A stretch of 64,000 nt of DNA from JAAFIP01 sp963775085. GTDB taxonomy: Bacteria; Pseudomonadota; Gammaproteobacteria; Burkholderiales; Burkholderiaceae_C. Positions 8,086-17,155 of this stretch are shown piece by piece. The stretch is from positions 1-64,000 of the forward strand of contig CAVZHO010000016.1 of NCBI GenBank assembly GCA_963775085.1. Direction: 5' to 3'. Below the pieces are notes generated by a model. The model had not been told where the DNA came from. It saw only the letters and a program-made list of their open reading frames with translations, and made no database searches. The position numbers and the translations under genes were made by a program. The first letter of the stretch is position 1. Every line of letters starts with the position of its first letter.

Positions 8086-9507
8086 ATGTCACGCACCTTA
8101 TATGACAAAATTTGGGACGAACACGTCGTCCATACCGAAGACGATGGCACGTCCATCCTCTACATTGACCGCCACTTGGTGCACGAAGTCACCAGCCCCC
8201 AGGCCTTTGAGGGGCTGCGCGTCGCGGGCCGCAAGGTCTGGCGCATCAGCTCCATCGTGGCCACCGCCGACCACAACACGCCCACCACCGGCTGGGAGTT
8301 GGGCTACGACGGCATTACCGACCTGGTGAGTAAAGAGCAAATCACTACGCTGGACAGCAACATCAAAGAGTTTGGCGCTGCGGCGTACTTTCCTTTCCTG
8401 TCAAAACGCCAGGGCATCGTGCACGTCATTGGGCCCGAGAACGGCGCTACCCTGCCTGGCATGACAGTGGTGTGCGGCGACTCGCATACCAGCACCCACG
8501 GCGCGTTTGGTGCGTTGGCGCATGGCATAGGCACCAGCGAGGTCGAGCATGTCATGGCTACGCAAACCCTGCTGGCCAAAAAAGCTAAAAATCTATTGGT
8601 AAAAGTAGAAGGCGCGCTGCAAAAAGGTGTCACCGCCAAAGACGTGGTGCTGGCCATCATCGGCAAAATTGGCACTGCGGGCGGCACGGGCTACACCATC
8701 GAATTTGGCGGCAGCACCATCCGCGCGCTGAGCATGGAAGGCCGCATGACGGTGTGCAACATGGCGATCGAGGCTGGCGCACGCGCAGGCTTGGTAGCCG
8801 TGGACGAGAAAACCATTGAGTATGTAAAAGGCCGCCTGTTCAGCCCCACGGGTGTGGAGTGGGACCAGGCTGCGGCGTACTGGAAAACCTTGCAAAGCGA
8901 CCCCGGCGCCAAGTTTGATGCCGTAGTCGAGCTGGATGCCACCCAACTCATCCCCCAAGTCACCTGGGGCACCAGCCCTGAGATGGTGCTGTCGATTGAC
9001 GACCGCGTGCCCGACCCCGACAAAGAAAAAGATGCCAACAAGCGCGGCGCGATTGAGCGCGCCCTGCTCTACATGGGCCTGACACCGAACAAGGCTTTAA
9101 ACGATTTGTTTGTAGACAAAGTGTTTATTGGCTCTTGTACCAATAGCCGTATCGAAGACATGCGCGAGGCCGCGGCCATCGTCAAAAAAATCGGCTTGAA
9201 AGTCGCTAAAAACATCAAGATCGCCATGGTGGTGCCAGGCTCCGGCTTGGTCAAAGAACAAGCCGAACGTGAAGGCCTGCATGAAATTTTCAAGGCCGCA
9301 GGTTTTGAATGGCGCGAGCCCGGATGCAGCATGTGCCTGGCCATGAACGCCGACCGCCTGGAGCCCGGCGAGCGCTGCGCATCTACGTCAAACCGCAATT
9401 TTGAAGGTAGGCAAGGCGCCGGAGGCCGCACCCACCTTGTGTCGCCTGCGATGGCCGCTGCAGCAGCGGTGCATGGGCACTTTGTCGATGTGCGCAAATA
9501 CGCTTAA
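8086..9507 (+). CDS. leuC: 3-isopropylmalate dehydratase large subunit
   Basis: LeuC isomerises 2- to 3-isopropylmalate in leucine synthesis together with LeuD. The 473-residue protein begins MSRTLYDKIWDEHVV, the usual N-terminus, so the ATG at 8086 is chosen over an upstream frame extension. The 4Fe-4S ligands are C351 (GSCTNSR), C414 and C417 (PGCSMC). The CVCGDSHTSTHGAFG-type substrate loop is present as VCGDSHTSTHGAFGALAHG. leuD follows 6 bp downstream. Confidence 0.98.
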   Translation: MSRTLYDKIWDEHVVHTEDDGTSILYIDRHLVHEVTSPQAFEGLRVAGRKVWRISSIVATADHNTPTTGWELGYDGITDLVSKEQITTLDSNIKEFGAAAYFPFLSKRQGIVHVIGPENGATLPGMTVVCGDSHTSTHGAFGALAHGIGTSEVEHVMATQTLLAKKAKNLLVKVEGALQKGVTAKDVVLAIIGKIGTAGGTGYTIEFGGSTIRALSMEGRMTVCNMAIEAGARAGLVAVDEKTIEYVKGRLFSPTGVEWDQAAAYWKTLQSDPGAKFDAVVELDATQLIPQVTWGTSPEMVLSIDDRVPDPDKEKDANKRGAIERALLYMGLTPNKALNDLFVDKVFIGSCTNSRIEDMREAAAIVKKIGLKVAKNIKIAMVVPGSGLVKEQAEREGLHEIFKAAGFEWREPGCSMCLAMNADRLEPGERCASTSNRNFEGRQGAGGRTHLVSPAMAAAAAVHGHFVDVRKYA

Positions 9508-9513
9508 ATTACC

Positions 9514-10164
9514 ATGCAAAAATTCACCATCCACAAAGGCCTGGTCTGCCCCTTAGACCGTGAGAACGTCGATACCGACGCGATCATTCCCAAGCAGTTT
9601 TTAAAGTCGATCCACAAGACCGGCTTTGGCGTCAACCTGTTTGACGAGTGGCGCTATCTGGACGCAGGCTTTCCCGGCCAAGACCCGAAATCGCGCAAAA
9701 TCAACCCCGACTTCGTGCTCAACCAACCCCGCTATGCAGGTGCCAGCGTGCTGATCGCCCGCAAAAACTTTGGCTGCGGCTCCAGCCGCGAGCACGCCCC
9801 TTGGGCGCTAGACCAGTACGGCTTTCGCGCCGTGATTGCCCCCAGCTACGCCGACATCTTCTTTAACAACTGCTTTAAAAATGGCTTGCTGCCCATCGTG
9901 CTCAGCGAGGCGCAGGTAGCCAAGCTGATCGACGAAGTCAACGCCTTCCCCGGCTACCAGCTCACCATCGATCTGGAGCAGCAAGTGGTCATCAAAGGCG
10001 ACGGCGAAACCCTGTCGTTTGAAGTGCAGGCGTTTCGTAAATACTGTTTGCTCAATGGCTTTGACGATATCGGGTTAACACTGAGGCATTCCGATAAGAT
10101 CAAAGCGTTTGAATCTGAGCGGCTTGCCACCAAGCCATGGCTCGGAAAATCCCTCCCCCTCTAA
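9514..10164 (+). CDS. leuD: 3-isopropylmalate dehydratase small subunit
   Basis: A 216-residue partner of LeuC carrying the mobile swivel domain. NVDTDAIIPKQFLKS (residues 18-32) and FGCGSSREHAPWAL (around 86-99) are the family hallmarks. Spacing to leuC (6 bp) and to the following secreted-protein gene (13 bp) indicates one operon. Confidence 0.98.
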   Translation: MQKFTIHKGLVCPLDRENVDTDAIIPKQFLKSIHKTGFGVNLFDEWRYLDAGFPGQDPKSRKINPDFVLNQPRYAGASVLIARKNFGCGSSREHAPWALDQYGFRAVIAPSYADIFFNNCFKNGLLPIVLSEAQVAKLIDEVNAFPGYQLTIDLEQQVVIKGDGETLSFEVQAFRKYCLLNGFDDIGLTLRHSDKIKAFESERLATKPWLGKSLPL

Positions 10165-10177
10165 CCCAAGGTTGTAT

Positions 10178-10621
10178 ATGTCTATTCAAAAAATCCTGGG
10201 CTGCTCCATCGCATTCTTTGCCTTGGCACTGCCAGTGGCGCACGCGGGATTGCTAGAAGATTTACTCAAAAACCCGAATATCCAGGGCTTGGCCGCCCGT
10301 CCGGATCTCAATACCCTCATCGCCGCCTGCCGCGATGCCGCTTACCGCCAAGCCAACACAGCGCAGTGCCATAACGTTGAAAATGCGGCCGTGCTGAGTA
10401 AACTACCCAATGAAATGCGTGCGGTGATGAATAACCCGCAAAGCGCTACCTCTTTGCGTGAAATTTGCGCTGCGGTACAAAATGTTCCCCAATCCAACAG
10501 TTACCTGTGCGCTGAGCTTCGCAAAGCTGAAACCGCTGTTGGCATTCTGGCTACTGTGGCCCCAGTAGCCCCTGTAGCTCCACCGGCCCCCGGCTTCAAC
10601 AGCGGCGATAGCTTGCGTTGA
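10178..10621 (+). CDS. Small secreted protein of unknown function
   Basis: A 147-residue protein with a signal peptide (MSIQKILGCSIAFFALALPV, probable cut after AHA). The mature part has four cysteines, which could form two disulfides in the periplasm, and a short Pro/Ala-rich tail. AAGG lies eight bases before the ATG. It sits between leuD and leuB, a position where Burkholderiales often carry a small exported protein. No role in leucine synthesis is suggested by the sequence and I do not recognise the family. Confidence 0.75.
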   Translation: MSIQKILGCSIAFFALALPVAHAGLLEDLLKNPNIQGLAARPDLNTLIAACRDAAYRQANTAQCHNVENAAVLSKLPNEMRAVMNNPQSATSLREICAAVQNVPQSNSYLCAELRKAETAVGILATVAPVAPVAPPAPGFNSGDSLR

Positions 10622-10670
10622 GTATTTTATTTTGACGGCGCGTCCTTGCGCCCTCTAACTTTGTCCATCC

Positions 10671-11741
10671 ATGAAAATCGCAATCCTCCCCGGTGACGGC
10701 ATCGGCACCGAAATCGTCGCCGAAGCTGTCAAGGTTTTGAACGTCCTTGGCCTGAAATTTGAAACCGAAACCGCCCTCGTCGGCGGAGCTGCCTACGAGG
10801 CGCATGGCCACCCCTTGCCCGAAAGCACACTCAAGCTGGCCATGCAAGCCGATGCCGTGCTGTTTGGTGCCGTAGGCGACTGGAAATACGACAAGCTGGA
10901 TCGTCCACTGCGCCCCGAGCAGGCTATTCTGGGTCTGCGCAAAAACATGGGCCTGTTTGCCAACTTTCGCCCGGCCATTTGCTATGAGCAGTTGGTCGAT
11001 GCCTCCAGCCTCAAGCCTGAATTGGTCTCGGGCCTGGACATTTTGATCATCCGCGAGCTGACGGGCGATATTTACTTTGGCCAGCCACGGGGCCGCCGCA
11101 CCGCCACAGACGGGCACTTCCCTGGAGCAGAAGAAGCCTTTGACACCATGCGCTACAGCCGCCCCGAAATCGAGCGCATTGCCCATGTCGCCTTCCAGGC
11201 CGCCATGAAGCGCAGCAGGCGTGTCACGAGCGTAGACAAGGCCAATGTGCTGGAAACCTTCCAGTTCTGGAAAGACGTAGTCACCGAGGTCGGCAAGCAA
11301 TACCCCGAGGTCGCGCTAGACCATATGTACGTGGACAACGCCGCCATGCAACTGGTCAAAGCACCCAAACGCTTTGACGTGGTCGTCACTGGCAACATGT
11401 TTGGCGATATTTTAAGTGATGCTGCTGCCATGCTGACCGGCTCGATTGGCATGTTGCCCTCAGCCAGCCTCAACAGCAAAAGCCAGGGCCTGTACGAGCC
11501 CAGCCACGGCAGCGCGCCGGACATTGCCGGCAAAGGCATTGCCAACCCTTTGGCCACCATCCTGAGCGCCGCCATGATGCTGCGCTTTAGCCTGAACCAG
11601 GCCGCTGCAGCCGACCGCATTGAAGCGGCGGTCACCAAGGTGCTGTCGCAAGGCTTGCGCACGACAGACATCTACTCTGAGGGCACCACCAAGGTCAGCA
11701 CCAAGCAGATGGGTGATGCGGTGGTCAAGGCGCTGGCCTGA
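10671..11741 (+). CDS. leuB: 3-isopropylmalate dehydrogenase
   Basis: A 356-residue NAD-dependent decarboxylating dehydrogenase, the third step of leucine synthesis. It begins MKIAILPGDGIGTEIV. The substrate loop arginines occur in ELTGDIYFGQPRG and neighbours, DNAAMQLVKAP and NMFGDILSDAAAMLTGSIGM form the active-site region, and EPSHGSAPDIAGKGIANP the cofactor region. Length is normal. Confidence 0.98.
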   Translation: MKIAILPGDGIGTEIVAEAVKVLNVLGLKFETETALVGGAAYEAHGHPLPESTLKLAMQADAVLFGAVGDWKYDKLDRPLRPEQAILGLRKNMGLFANFRPAICYEQLVDASSLKPELVSGLDILIIRELTGDIYFGQPRGRRTATDGHFPGAEEAFDTMRYSRPEIERIAHVAFQAAMKRSRRVTSVDKANVLETFQFWKDVVTEVGKQYPEVALDHMYVDNAAMQLVKAPKRFDVVVTGNMFGDILSDAAAMLTGSIGMLPSASLNSKSQGLYEPSHGSAPDIAGKGIANPLATILSAAMMLRFSLNQAAAADRIEAAVTKVLSQGLRTTDIYSEGTTKVSTKQMGDAVVKALA

Positions 11742-11756
11742 TTTGCTATTTATTCA

Positions 11757-11799
11757 ATAGCTACTTATGACCTATTGACATGGACTACGGGCATATTTA
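11757..11799 (+). repeat. Interspersed repeat, family A, downstream of leuB
   Basis: ATAGCTACTTATGACC, TATTGACATGGACTACGGGC, then ATATTTA. It is preceded by the usual left flank TTTGCTATTTATTCA. Confidence 0.75.
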
Positions 11800-11959
11800 G
11801 CATGAAAATGGGTTGCAAATTCAGCACGGATGAATTACGCTACAATTTAGCCTGTATGAACGCTCGAATCGCATGCCCTGCATCCACCCAAGCCCAGAGG
11901 TTTGGCGTGACCGCGTTCATTTATTCCACTAAAACGACAACCATTAAAGGCTGATACAG

Positions 11960-12019
11960 CCCGGTTCGTCGCGCCCACCCCCGGAGCCTGACGAGCCGGG
12001 GAATCAGCTATACCTGATT
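11960..12019 (+). promoter_or_regulatory. asd: Stem-loops in the asd leader
   Basis: CCCGGTTCGTC (11960-11970) pairs with GACGAGCCGGG (11990-12000) as an 11-bp stem with one G-T pair. AATCAG-CTATAC-CTGATT (12002-12019) follows as a second hairpin, 21 bases before the asd ATG. No T-run is present, so an attenuator or other leader control is possible but unproven. The rest of 11742-12040 holds only the repeat above. Confidence 0.4.
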
Positions 12020-12040
12020 AAATTTGAAAGGCGCTTGAAA

Positions 12041-13210
12041 ATGAAAATTGGTAATCTTGTTGGCTTGGTTGGCTGGCGCGGCATGGTCGGCTCAGTGCTG
12101 ATCGACCGCATGATCGCTGAGGGTGACTTTAGTTTGATCGAGCCGGTATTTTTCTCGACCTCCAATGCGGGCGGCAAAGCCCCTGCACAGGCCAAGAACG
12201 AGACTCTGCTCAAAGACGCTTTCGATATCAATGCGCTAAAGAAGTGCGACATCATCATCACCGCCCAGGGCGGCGACTACACCACTGAGGTGTACCCCAA
12301 GCTGCGCGCAGCGGGCTGGGCAGGCCACTGGATTGACGCGGCATCGACGCTGCGTATGAATGATGATGCGGTCATCATCCTCGACCCCGTCAACTTAAAC
12401 GTGATCAAAAACGCACTTACCAAAGGCGGCAGCAACTGGATTGGGGGCAACTGCACCGTCAGCTGCATGCTGATGGGCGTAGGCGCACTGTACAAAGCGG
12501 GTTTGGTGGAGTGGATGAGCACCATGACCTACCAAGCCGCATCCGGTGGTGGCGCGCAGCATATGCGTGAACTGCTCACGCAATACGGCGCGCTCAACGT
12601 CGAGGTGAAATCTTTGCTGGACGACCCCAAGTCGTCCATCCTGGAAATTGACCGCCGCGTAGCAGCCAAGCAACGCAGCCTGAGCGGGGACGAGGTAGCC
12701 AACTTTGGTGTGCCGCTGGGCGGAAGCATCATCCCGTGGATTGACAAGGATTTGGGGTTAGACAAGCAGCCGTACGAAGACGGCTGGGGCATGAGCAAGG
12801 AAGAATGGAAAGGCGGTGCCGAGACCAATAAGATTTTGGGCCAAGGCGCGGGCTTTGGTGCACCAGCCACCCCGGTAGACGGTTTTTGCGTGCGGGTAGG
12901 CGCTATGCGCTGCCACAGCCAGGCCCTAACCTTCAAGCTCAAGAAAAATGTACCTCTAGCCGACATCGAGGCCATGATTGCCGCCGACAACCCTTGGGCC
13001 AAAGTGGTACCCAATACCCGCGAGGCTACGCTCAAAGACCTGACACCCGTGGCGGTTACAGGCACCATGAACATCCCAGTGGGGCGACTCCGTAAAATGG
13101 CGATGGGGCCAGAGTACTTGGGTGCGTTTACCATCGGCGACCAATTGCTCTGGGGGGCTGCGGAACCCCTGCGTCGTATGCTGCGGATTTTGTTGTCACG
13201 CCAGGATTAA
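12041..13210 (+). CDS. asd: Aspartate-semialdehyde dehydrogenase
   Basis: A 389-residue NADPH enzyme that makes aspartate semialdehyde for lysine, diaminopimelate, threonine and methionine. The N-terminal NADP-binding loop is GWRGMVGSVL, the catalytic cysteine is C138 in GGNCTVS, and residues around EEWKGGAETNKILG bind substrate. It is the Gram-negative type with the extended insert. The ATG at 12041 follows GAAAGG; a TTG two codons earlier is less likely. Confidence 0.97.
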   Translation: MKIGNLVGLVGWRGMVGSVLIDRMIAEGDFSLIEPVFFSTSNAGGKAPAQAKNETLLKDAFDINALKKCDIIITAQGGDYTTEVYPKLRAAGWAGHWIDAASTLRMNDDAVIILDPVNLNVIKNALTKGGSNWIGGNCTVSCMLMGVGALYKAGLVEWMSTMTYQAASGGGAQHMRELLTQYGALNVEVKSLLDDPKSSILEIDRRVAAKQRSLSGDEVANFGVPLGGSIIPWIDKDLGLDKQPYEDGWGMSKEEWKGGAETNKILGQGAGFGAPATPVDGFCVRVGAMRCHSQALTFKLKKNVPLADIEAMIAADNPWAKVVPNTREATLKDLTPVAVTGTMNIPVGRLRKMAMGPEYLGAFTIGDQLLWGAAEPLRRMLRILLSRQD

Positions 13211-13243
13211 AAAGTCAGTATCAACTAACTTTTTAATGTTTTT
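13206..13243 (+). terminator. AT-rich terminator-like hairpin after asd
   Basis: ATTAAAAAGT (13206-13215, overlapping the stop codon) pairs perfectly with ACTTTTTAAT (13228-13237), followed by GTTTTT. The stem is weak because it is AT-rich. It may end the leu-asd transcript before fimV. Confidence 0.5.
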
Positions 13244-13409
13244 CTGATTTCAGAAGGCAATGTCCTGTGCCCCGCGTTGTCGTAAGACAACATTGTGTAA
13301 AGCTATAAGGCCAGAAAGTAGGCGTATCAAAACTTAAATGTTGTCTTAGCTTGTCAAGCTAACGTGTTGATGTTAACGTTGTTTTTAGTAAATTCGTGTT
13401 GAGGATTTT

Positions 13410-16358
13410 GTGCGAAAAACCATAAAGATTGCGCTTGCCGGACCATCGTCTGCGCAAGTCTCGGGGACAGCCCTTTTCTCTGGCCGCATGTCCACTTGGC
13501 GTACGCCCGTGGCGGCTGCGGCGTTGCTGTTGTCGATGGGTTTGGCCAGTCTGGATGCATATGCATTGGCGCTGGGCCGGGTCAACGTTCAATCCGCACT
13601 GGGTGAGCCCCTGCGTGCCGAGATTGATGTGCCCGATATCAATGCGGATGAAGCAGCCAGTCTGAAGGCTGCGGTTGCCGGGCCGGATGCATTCAAAGCC
13701 GCTGGACTGGAATACAGCGCGGCCTTGAACAATGTGCAGATCAGTCTGCAAAAGCGCCCCGATGGCCGTTCGTATCTGCGCCTGAGCAGTGATCGCCCCA
13801 TAACAGAACCATTTGTCGATCTGATTTTGGAAGCCAGTTGGGCCTCGGGTCGTATGGTGCGTGACTACACCATGCTGTTTGACCCTCCCAACATTCGCGC
13901 ACAAACTCCTGTCAGCCCGGTTACCGCGCCCAGTGTTGCGTCTGCCGCGCCCAGAGCCACAGTCACGGCGCGTCCAGTACCCAGTACCGCTGCACCGGTT
14001 TACATCACCGAAGCGCCCGCGCAACCTGCTCAACGCGGCTCCGCGCCCCCACAGCGCACCATACGAACCCCAAAAGCGGAGCGGGTAGAGGCACCCATTC
14101 CGATCCTTGGAGAAATCGTTGTCAAAAAAGGCAATACAGCCGCCCAACTGGCAGGGCGATACAAGCCTGCTGGAGTGTCGCTGGACCAGATGCTGGTAGC
14201 CATGCTCAACACCAACCCCGACGCATTTGTCAATGGCAACGTCAACCGGCTCAAGGCAGGCGTGGTGCTGGACATACCCAGTGCGGTAGCAAACGCCGGC
14301 AGCAATTCGCGCTCTGATGCCCGCCAGATGATTGTGGCGCAGAGCAAGGACTTCAACGAGTTTCGCCGTCGCCTGGCGCAAGGCGCGCCCAGTACCGCAG
14401 CCCCTACCGCCAGCCGCAAGGCCTCGGGCAGCGTACAAGCCAAGGTTGAAGAACGCAAAACCAACGCCACAGCGCCCGATAAACTTACCCTGTCCAAGGG
14501 AGCTGCATCGGCTGCCAAGGGGGTCAAAGAAGAGTCCATCGCCAAAGACAAGCAGGCCAAAGATGCTGCTGTCAGAACCGCAGAGCTAGCCAAGAATCTT
14601 CAAGATCTGACGAAATTAGGCACCACTACCACGGCCACGGCCAAGCCTGCTACAGCGGCTGCCAGTGCCGCCGCCGGTGTTGCCTTGGCTACAGGATCCG
14701 CATTGGGCATGCCAGCCCCAGCCAGTTCCAGCGCGGCTACTAAAGCGGCTGTAACTACTGCAAGTCCTGCCTTGGCCAGTGCCAGTTCTGCGGCCACTGC
14801 AGTAACCACCCAACCTGCCGCCAGCGCCAACGTTGTTGCGCCCAAATCCCCCGCCAGTGCTGGGGCAGTTGCGTCCTCAGTGTCTGGCGCCGCGACAAAG
14901 AGCAGTACCGTCACCGCCGCTACGGTAGCGCCCGTACCCCAAGCGCCTGCCAGCATTGCCAAGGCCCCCTCGGCGGCACCCACCCTACCCGTCGCTGAAC
15001 CTAGTTTGGTAGACAATCTGCTGAGCAATCCCGTTACCCTGCCCGCCGCAGGCGGCTTACTGGCCCTACTGACCGGTTTTGGAGCCTACCGCTGGCGTCA
15101 GCGCAAAAAAGCCGACCAAAAGGACAGCTCTTTCCTGGAGAGCCGTCTGCAACCCGATTCGTTCTTTGGGGCTTCCGGTGGACAACGCATCGACACCAAC
15201 AATACGGCCGCTGGTAGCAGCGTCGCCACGGGCTCATCGTCCATGGTGTACTCGCCCAGCCAGCTAGACGCTGCGGGTGATGTCGACCCGGTAGCCGAGG
15301 CTGACGTGTACTTGGCATATGGCCGGGATTTGCAAGCCGAAGAAATCCTCAAGGAAGCTCTGCGCATGCAACCCACCCGCGTGGCGGTTCACGCCAAGCT
15401 GCTGGAAATTTACGCCAAACGCCGCGACACCAAGGCCTTTGAAAATGTGGCCAAGGAGGCCTACAAGATCACTAACGGGCAAGGCCCTGAATGGGATACC
15501 GCACGCACCTTGGGCCGCGAGATTGACCCCTCCAACCACTTGTACCAAGGCGTTAGTGATGCGTCCCGTGCGGCATCCCGTTCGGCCAAGGCAGGCACTT
15601 CTGCGGCCGTTGGTGCTGCTGCCGTCGCAGCAGCAGCCGTGAGTACAGTATCCATGGCTACCAGGCCTGCTTCGGCCGCTGCGGCTGCGGCTGTGGTTGA
15701 ACCCGATGTGGATTTTGATCTGGATCTGGATTTTTCTACGGATGATCAGTCGCATGGTTCCAGCACCACGGCAACTGCTCCTGATCCATATCTGGCGACC
15801 ATGCCTGCTGGCCGTGCCACCCCAGCAACTGCGGCTCACCATCCTCATTTCAATCCCACACCCACCGTCGACGAACACCACACCACGGCAATGGAGCTGC
15901 GCTCGGAGATAGATGACCCATTTGATATGGCTTTTGATGCTCCGGCCTTGCCAGTCATCACTTCATCGCGCGATGCGGTCAAGCTCTCGGGCCAGGATAT
16001 GGATTCGTTTGCCAACAGTTTGAGTTTCAGCGCCAAACCTCCTGTCAAAACTCCAACCATCTCCACGACCCCTATGGAGATGAACACCAACGCAGCCGCA
16101 TCGGCCAATGCGCTGGAATTCGATTTTGGCGATTTATCACTCGACCTGAAAACACCCAGTGCCTCCGCCATGTCAGCTTCTGTTGCCGTAGATGCTGGCA
16201 TCACGGGCGACCCGCTAGAGACCAAACTGGCGCTGGCGCAAGAGTTCCGTGAAATTGGCGACGATGATGGTGCGCGCTCACTGGCGCAGGAAGTTGCTAC
16301 TGAAGCCACAGGTGCCCTCAAAGCCCGCGCCCAGCGTATGGTGGCGGACTTAAGCTAG
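13410..16358 (+). CDS. fimV: FimV/HubP-type polar hub protein
   Basis: A 982-residue inner-membrane protein that in relatives organises the cell pole and type IV pili. A GTG start at 13410 has GAGG five bases upstream. A signal-anchor lies near residues 31-55, then the conserved FimV N-domain (LGRVNVQSALGEPLRAEI), and a LysM peptidoglycan-binding domain around 234-292. A long Ala/Ser/Pro-rich region follows, then a membrane span around 541-558 with the stop-transfer YRWRQRKK. The acidic cytoplasmic part carries TPR-like helices and ends with the FimV C-domain (DPLETKLALAQEFREIGDDD, near 930). A small hairpin (GTTGTC-GTAA-GACAAC, 13276-13291) lies in the 199-bp leader. Confidence 0.95.
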   Translation: MRKTIKIALAGPSSAQVSGTALFSGRMSTWRTPVAAAALLLSMGLASLDAYALALGRVNVQSALGEPLRAEIDVPDINADEAASLKAAVAGPDAFKAAGLEYSAALNNVQISLQKRPDGRSYLRLSSDRPITEPFVDLILEASWASGRMVRDYTMLFDPPNIRAQTPVSPVTAPSVASAAPRATVTARPVPSTAAPVYITEAPAQPAQRGSAPPQRTIRTPKAERVEAPIPILGEIVVKKGNTAAQLAGRYKPAGVSLDQMLVAMLNTNPDAFVNGNVNRLKAGVVLDIPSAVANAGSNSRSDARQMIVAQSKDFNEFRRRLAQGAPSTAAPTASRKASGSVQAKVEERKTNATAPDKLTLSKGAASAAKGVKEESIAKDKQAKDAAVRTAELAKNLQDLTKLGTTTTATAKPATAAASAAAGVALATGSALGMPAPASSSAATKAAVTTASPALASASSAATAVTTQPAASANVVAPKSPASAGAVASSVSGAATKSSTVTAATVAPVPQAPASIAKAPSAAPTLPVAEPSLVDNLLSNPVTLPAAGGLLALLTGFGAYRWRQRKKADQKDSSFLESRLQPDSFFGASGGQRIDTNNTAAGSSVATGSSSMVYSPSQLDAAGDVDPVAEADVYLAYGRDLQAEEILKEALRMQPTRVAVHAKLLEIYAKRRDTKAFENVAKEAYKITNGQGPEWDTARTLGREIDPSNHLYQGVSDASRAASRSAKAGTSAAVGAAAVAAAAVSTVSMATRPASAAAAAAVVEPDVDFDLDLDFSTDDQSHGSSTTATAPDPYLATMPAGRATPATAAHHPHFNPTPTVDEHHTTAMELRSEIDDPFDMAFDAPALPVITSSRDAVKLSGQDMDSFANSLSFSAKPPVKTPTISTTPMEMNTNAAASANALEFDFGDLSLDLKTPSASAMSASVAVDAGITGDPLETKLALAQEFREIGDDDGARSLAQEVATEATGALKARAQRMVADLS

Positions 16359-17155
16359 TGCCTCGCGTCGCCCTGGGATTGAGCTATGTCGGCCAGGGCT
16401 ACTTGGGCTGGCAAAGTCAACCCGGTGGCAACACCATCCAGGACAAACTCGAAACCGCACTAGCGGCTTTTTGTGGTTTGCCCAAAGGCGGCCGCGTGGT
16501 GACCAACTGCGCAGGCCGCACTGACGCAGGCGTGCATGGCCTGATGCAGGTGGTGCATTTGGATACCCCCCTGCAGCGCGATCTGTCATCCTGGGTCCGC
16601 GGTACCAACAGCTATTTGCCCGCCGATATTGCGGTGCAATGGGCGCGCGCGGTGCCCGATGAATTTCATAGCCGGGGTAGCGCGATTGCGCGACGCTATG
16701 CCTACGTGCTGCTCGAATCCATCGTCCGCCCCAGCGTGGAAGCAGGCCGGGTAGGTTGGGTTCACCGCCCCTTATTGCTATCAAATATGCAGCTTGCTAC
16801 GCAGGTTCTGCTGGGTGAAAACGACTTTTCCTCCTTCAGAGCATCGCAGTGCCAGGCTTTGAGCCCCGTCAAAACCATGCGCCGCATCGAGATCAGCCAG
16901 CGCGGTGCCTACTGGCATTTTGAGTTCGAGGCCAGCGCCTTTTTGCACCACATGATTCGCAATATCATGGGCTGCCTGATCACCATTGGCCAAGGCAAGC
17001 AGCCACCCAAGTGGATGGGCCAGGTGCTGGCTGCGCGTACGCGCGAGGCCGCAGCGCCTACTTTTTCGCCCGACGGCCTGTACTTTTTGGGCCCCGTGTA
17101 CGAGGCCAAATGGGGCTTGCCAGAGCGCACAGCGGCGTATGATTGGTTGCCATGA
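16358..17155 (+). CDS. truA: tRNA pseudouridine(38-40) synthase
   Basis: TruA converts U38-U40 of tRNA anticodon stems to pseudouridine. The protein has 265 residues with the catalytic aspartate D56 in NCAGRTDAGVHG. The GTG start at 16358 shares a base with the fimV TAG stop. The region around 16776-16805 (TTGCTATCAAATATGCAGCTT) weakly resembles the left end of the interspersed repeat, but the protein alignment looks continuous. trpF overlaps the stop codon. Confidence 0.97.
   Translation: MPRVALGLSYVGQGYLGWQSQPGGNTIQDKLETALAAFCGLPKGGRVVTNCAGRTDAGVHGLMQVVHLDTPLQRDLSSWVRGTNSYLPADIAVQWARAVPDEFHSRGSAIARRYAYVLLESIVRPSVEAGRVGWVHRPLLLSNMQLATQVLLGENDFSSFRASQCQALSPVKTMRRIEISQRGAYWHFEFEASAFLHHMIRNIMGCLITIGQGKQPPKWMGQVLAARTREAAAPTFSPDGLYFLGPVYEAKWGLPERTAAYDWLP

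Noticed and set aside
11960..12019. Lysine riboswitch upstream of asd
   Set aside because: The leader structures are far too small and lack the lysine aptamer core; only generic hairpins can be supported.
13276..13291. GTTGTC-GTAA-GACAAC dyad as a fimV operator
   Set aside because: Short stem, no known consensus and no supporting context; mentioned only in the fimV entry.
16776..16805. Interspersed repeat copy inside truA
   Set aside because: Only the left-flank-like part and a poor match to the core are present; the protein looks continuous, so it may be coincidence.
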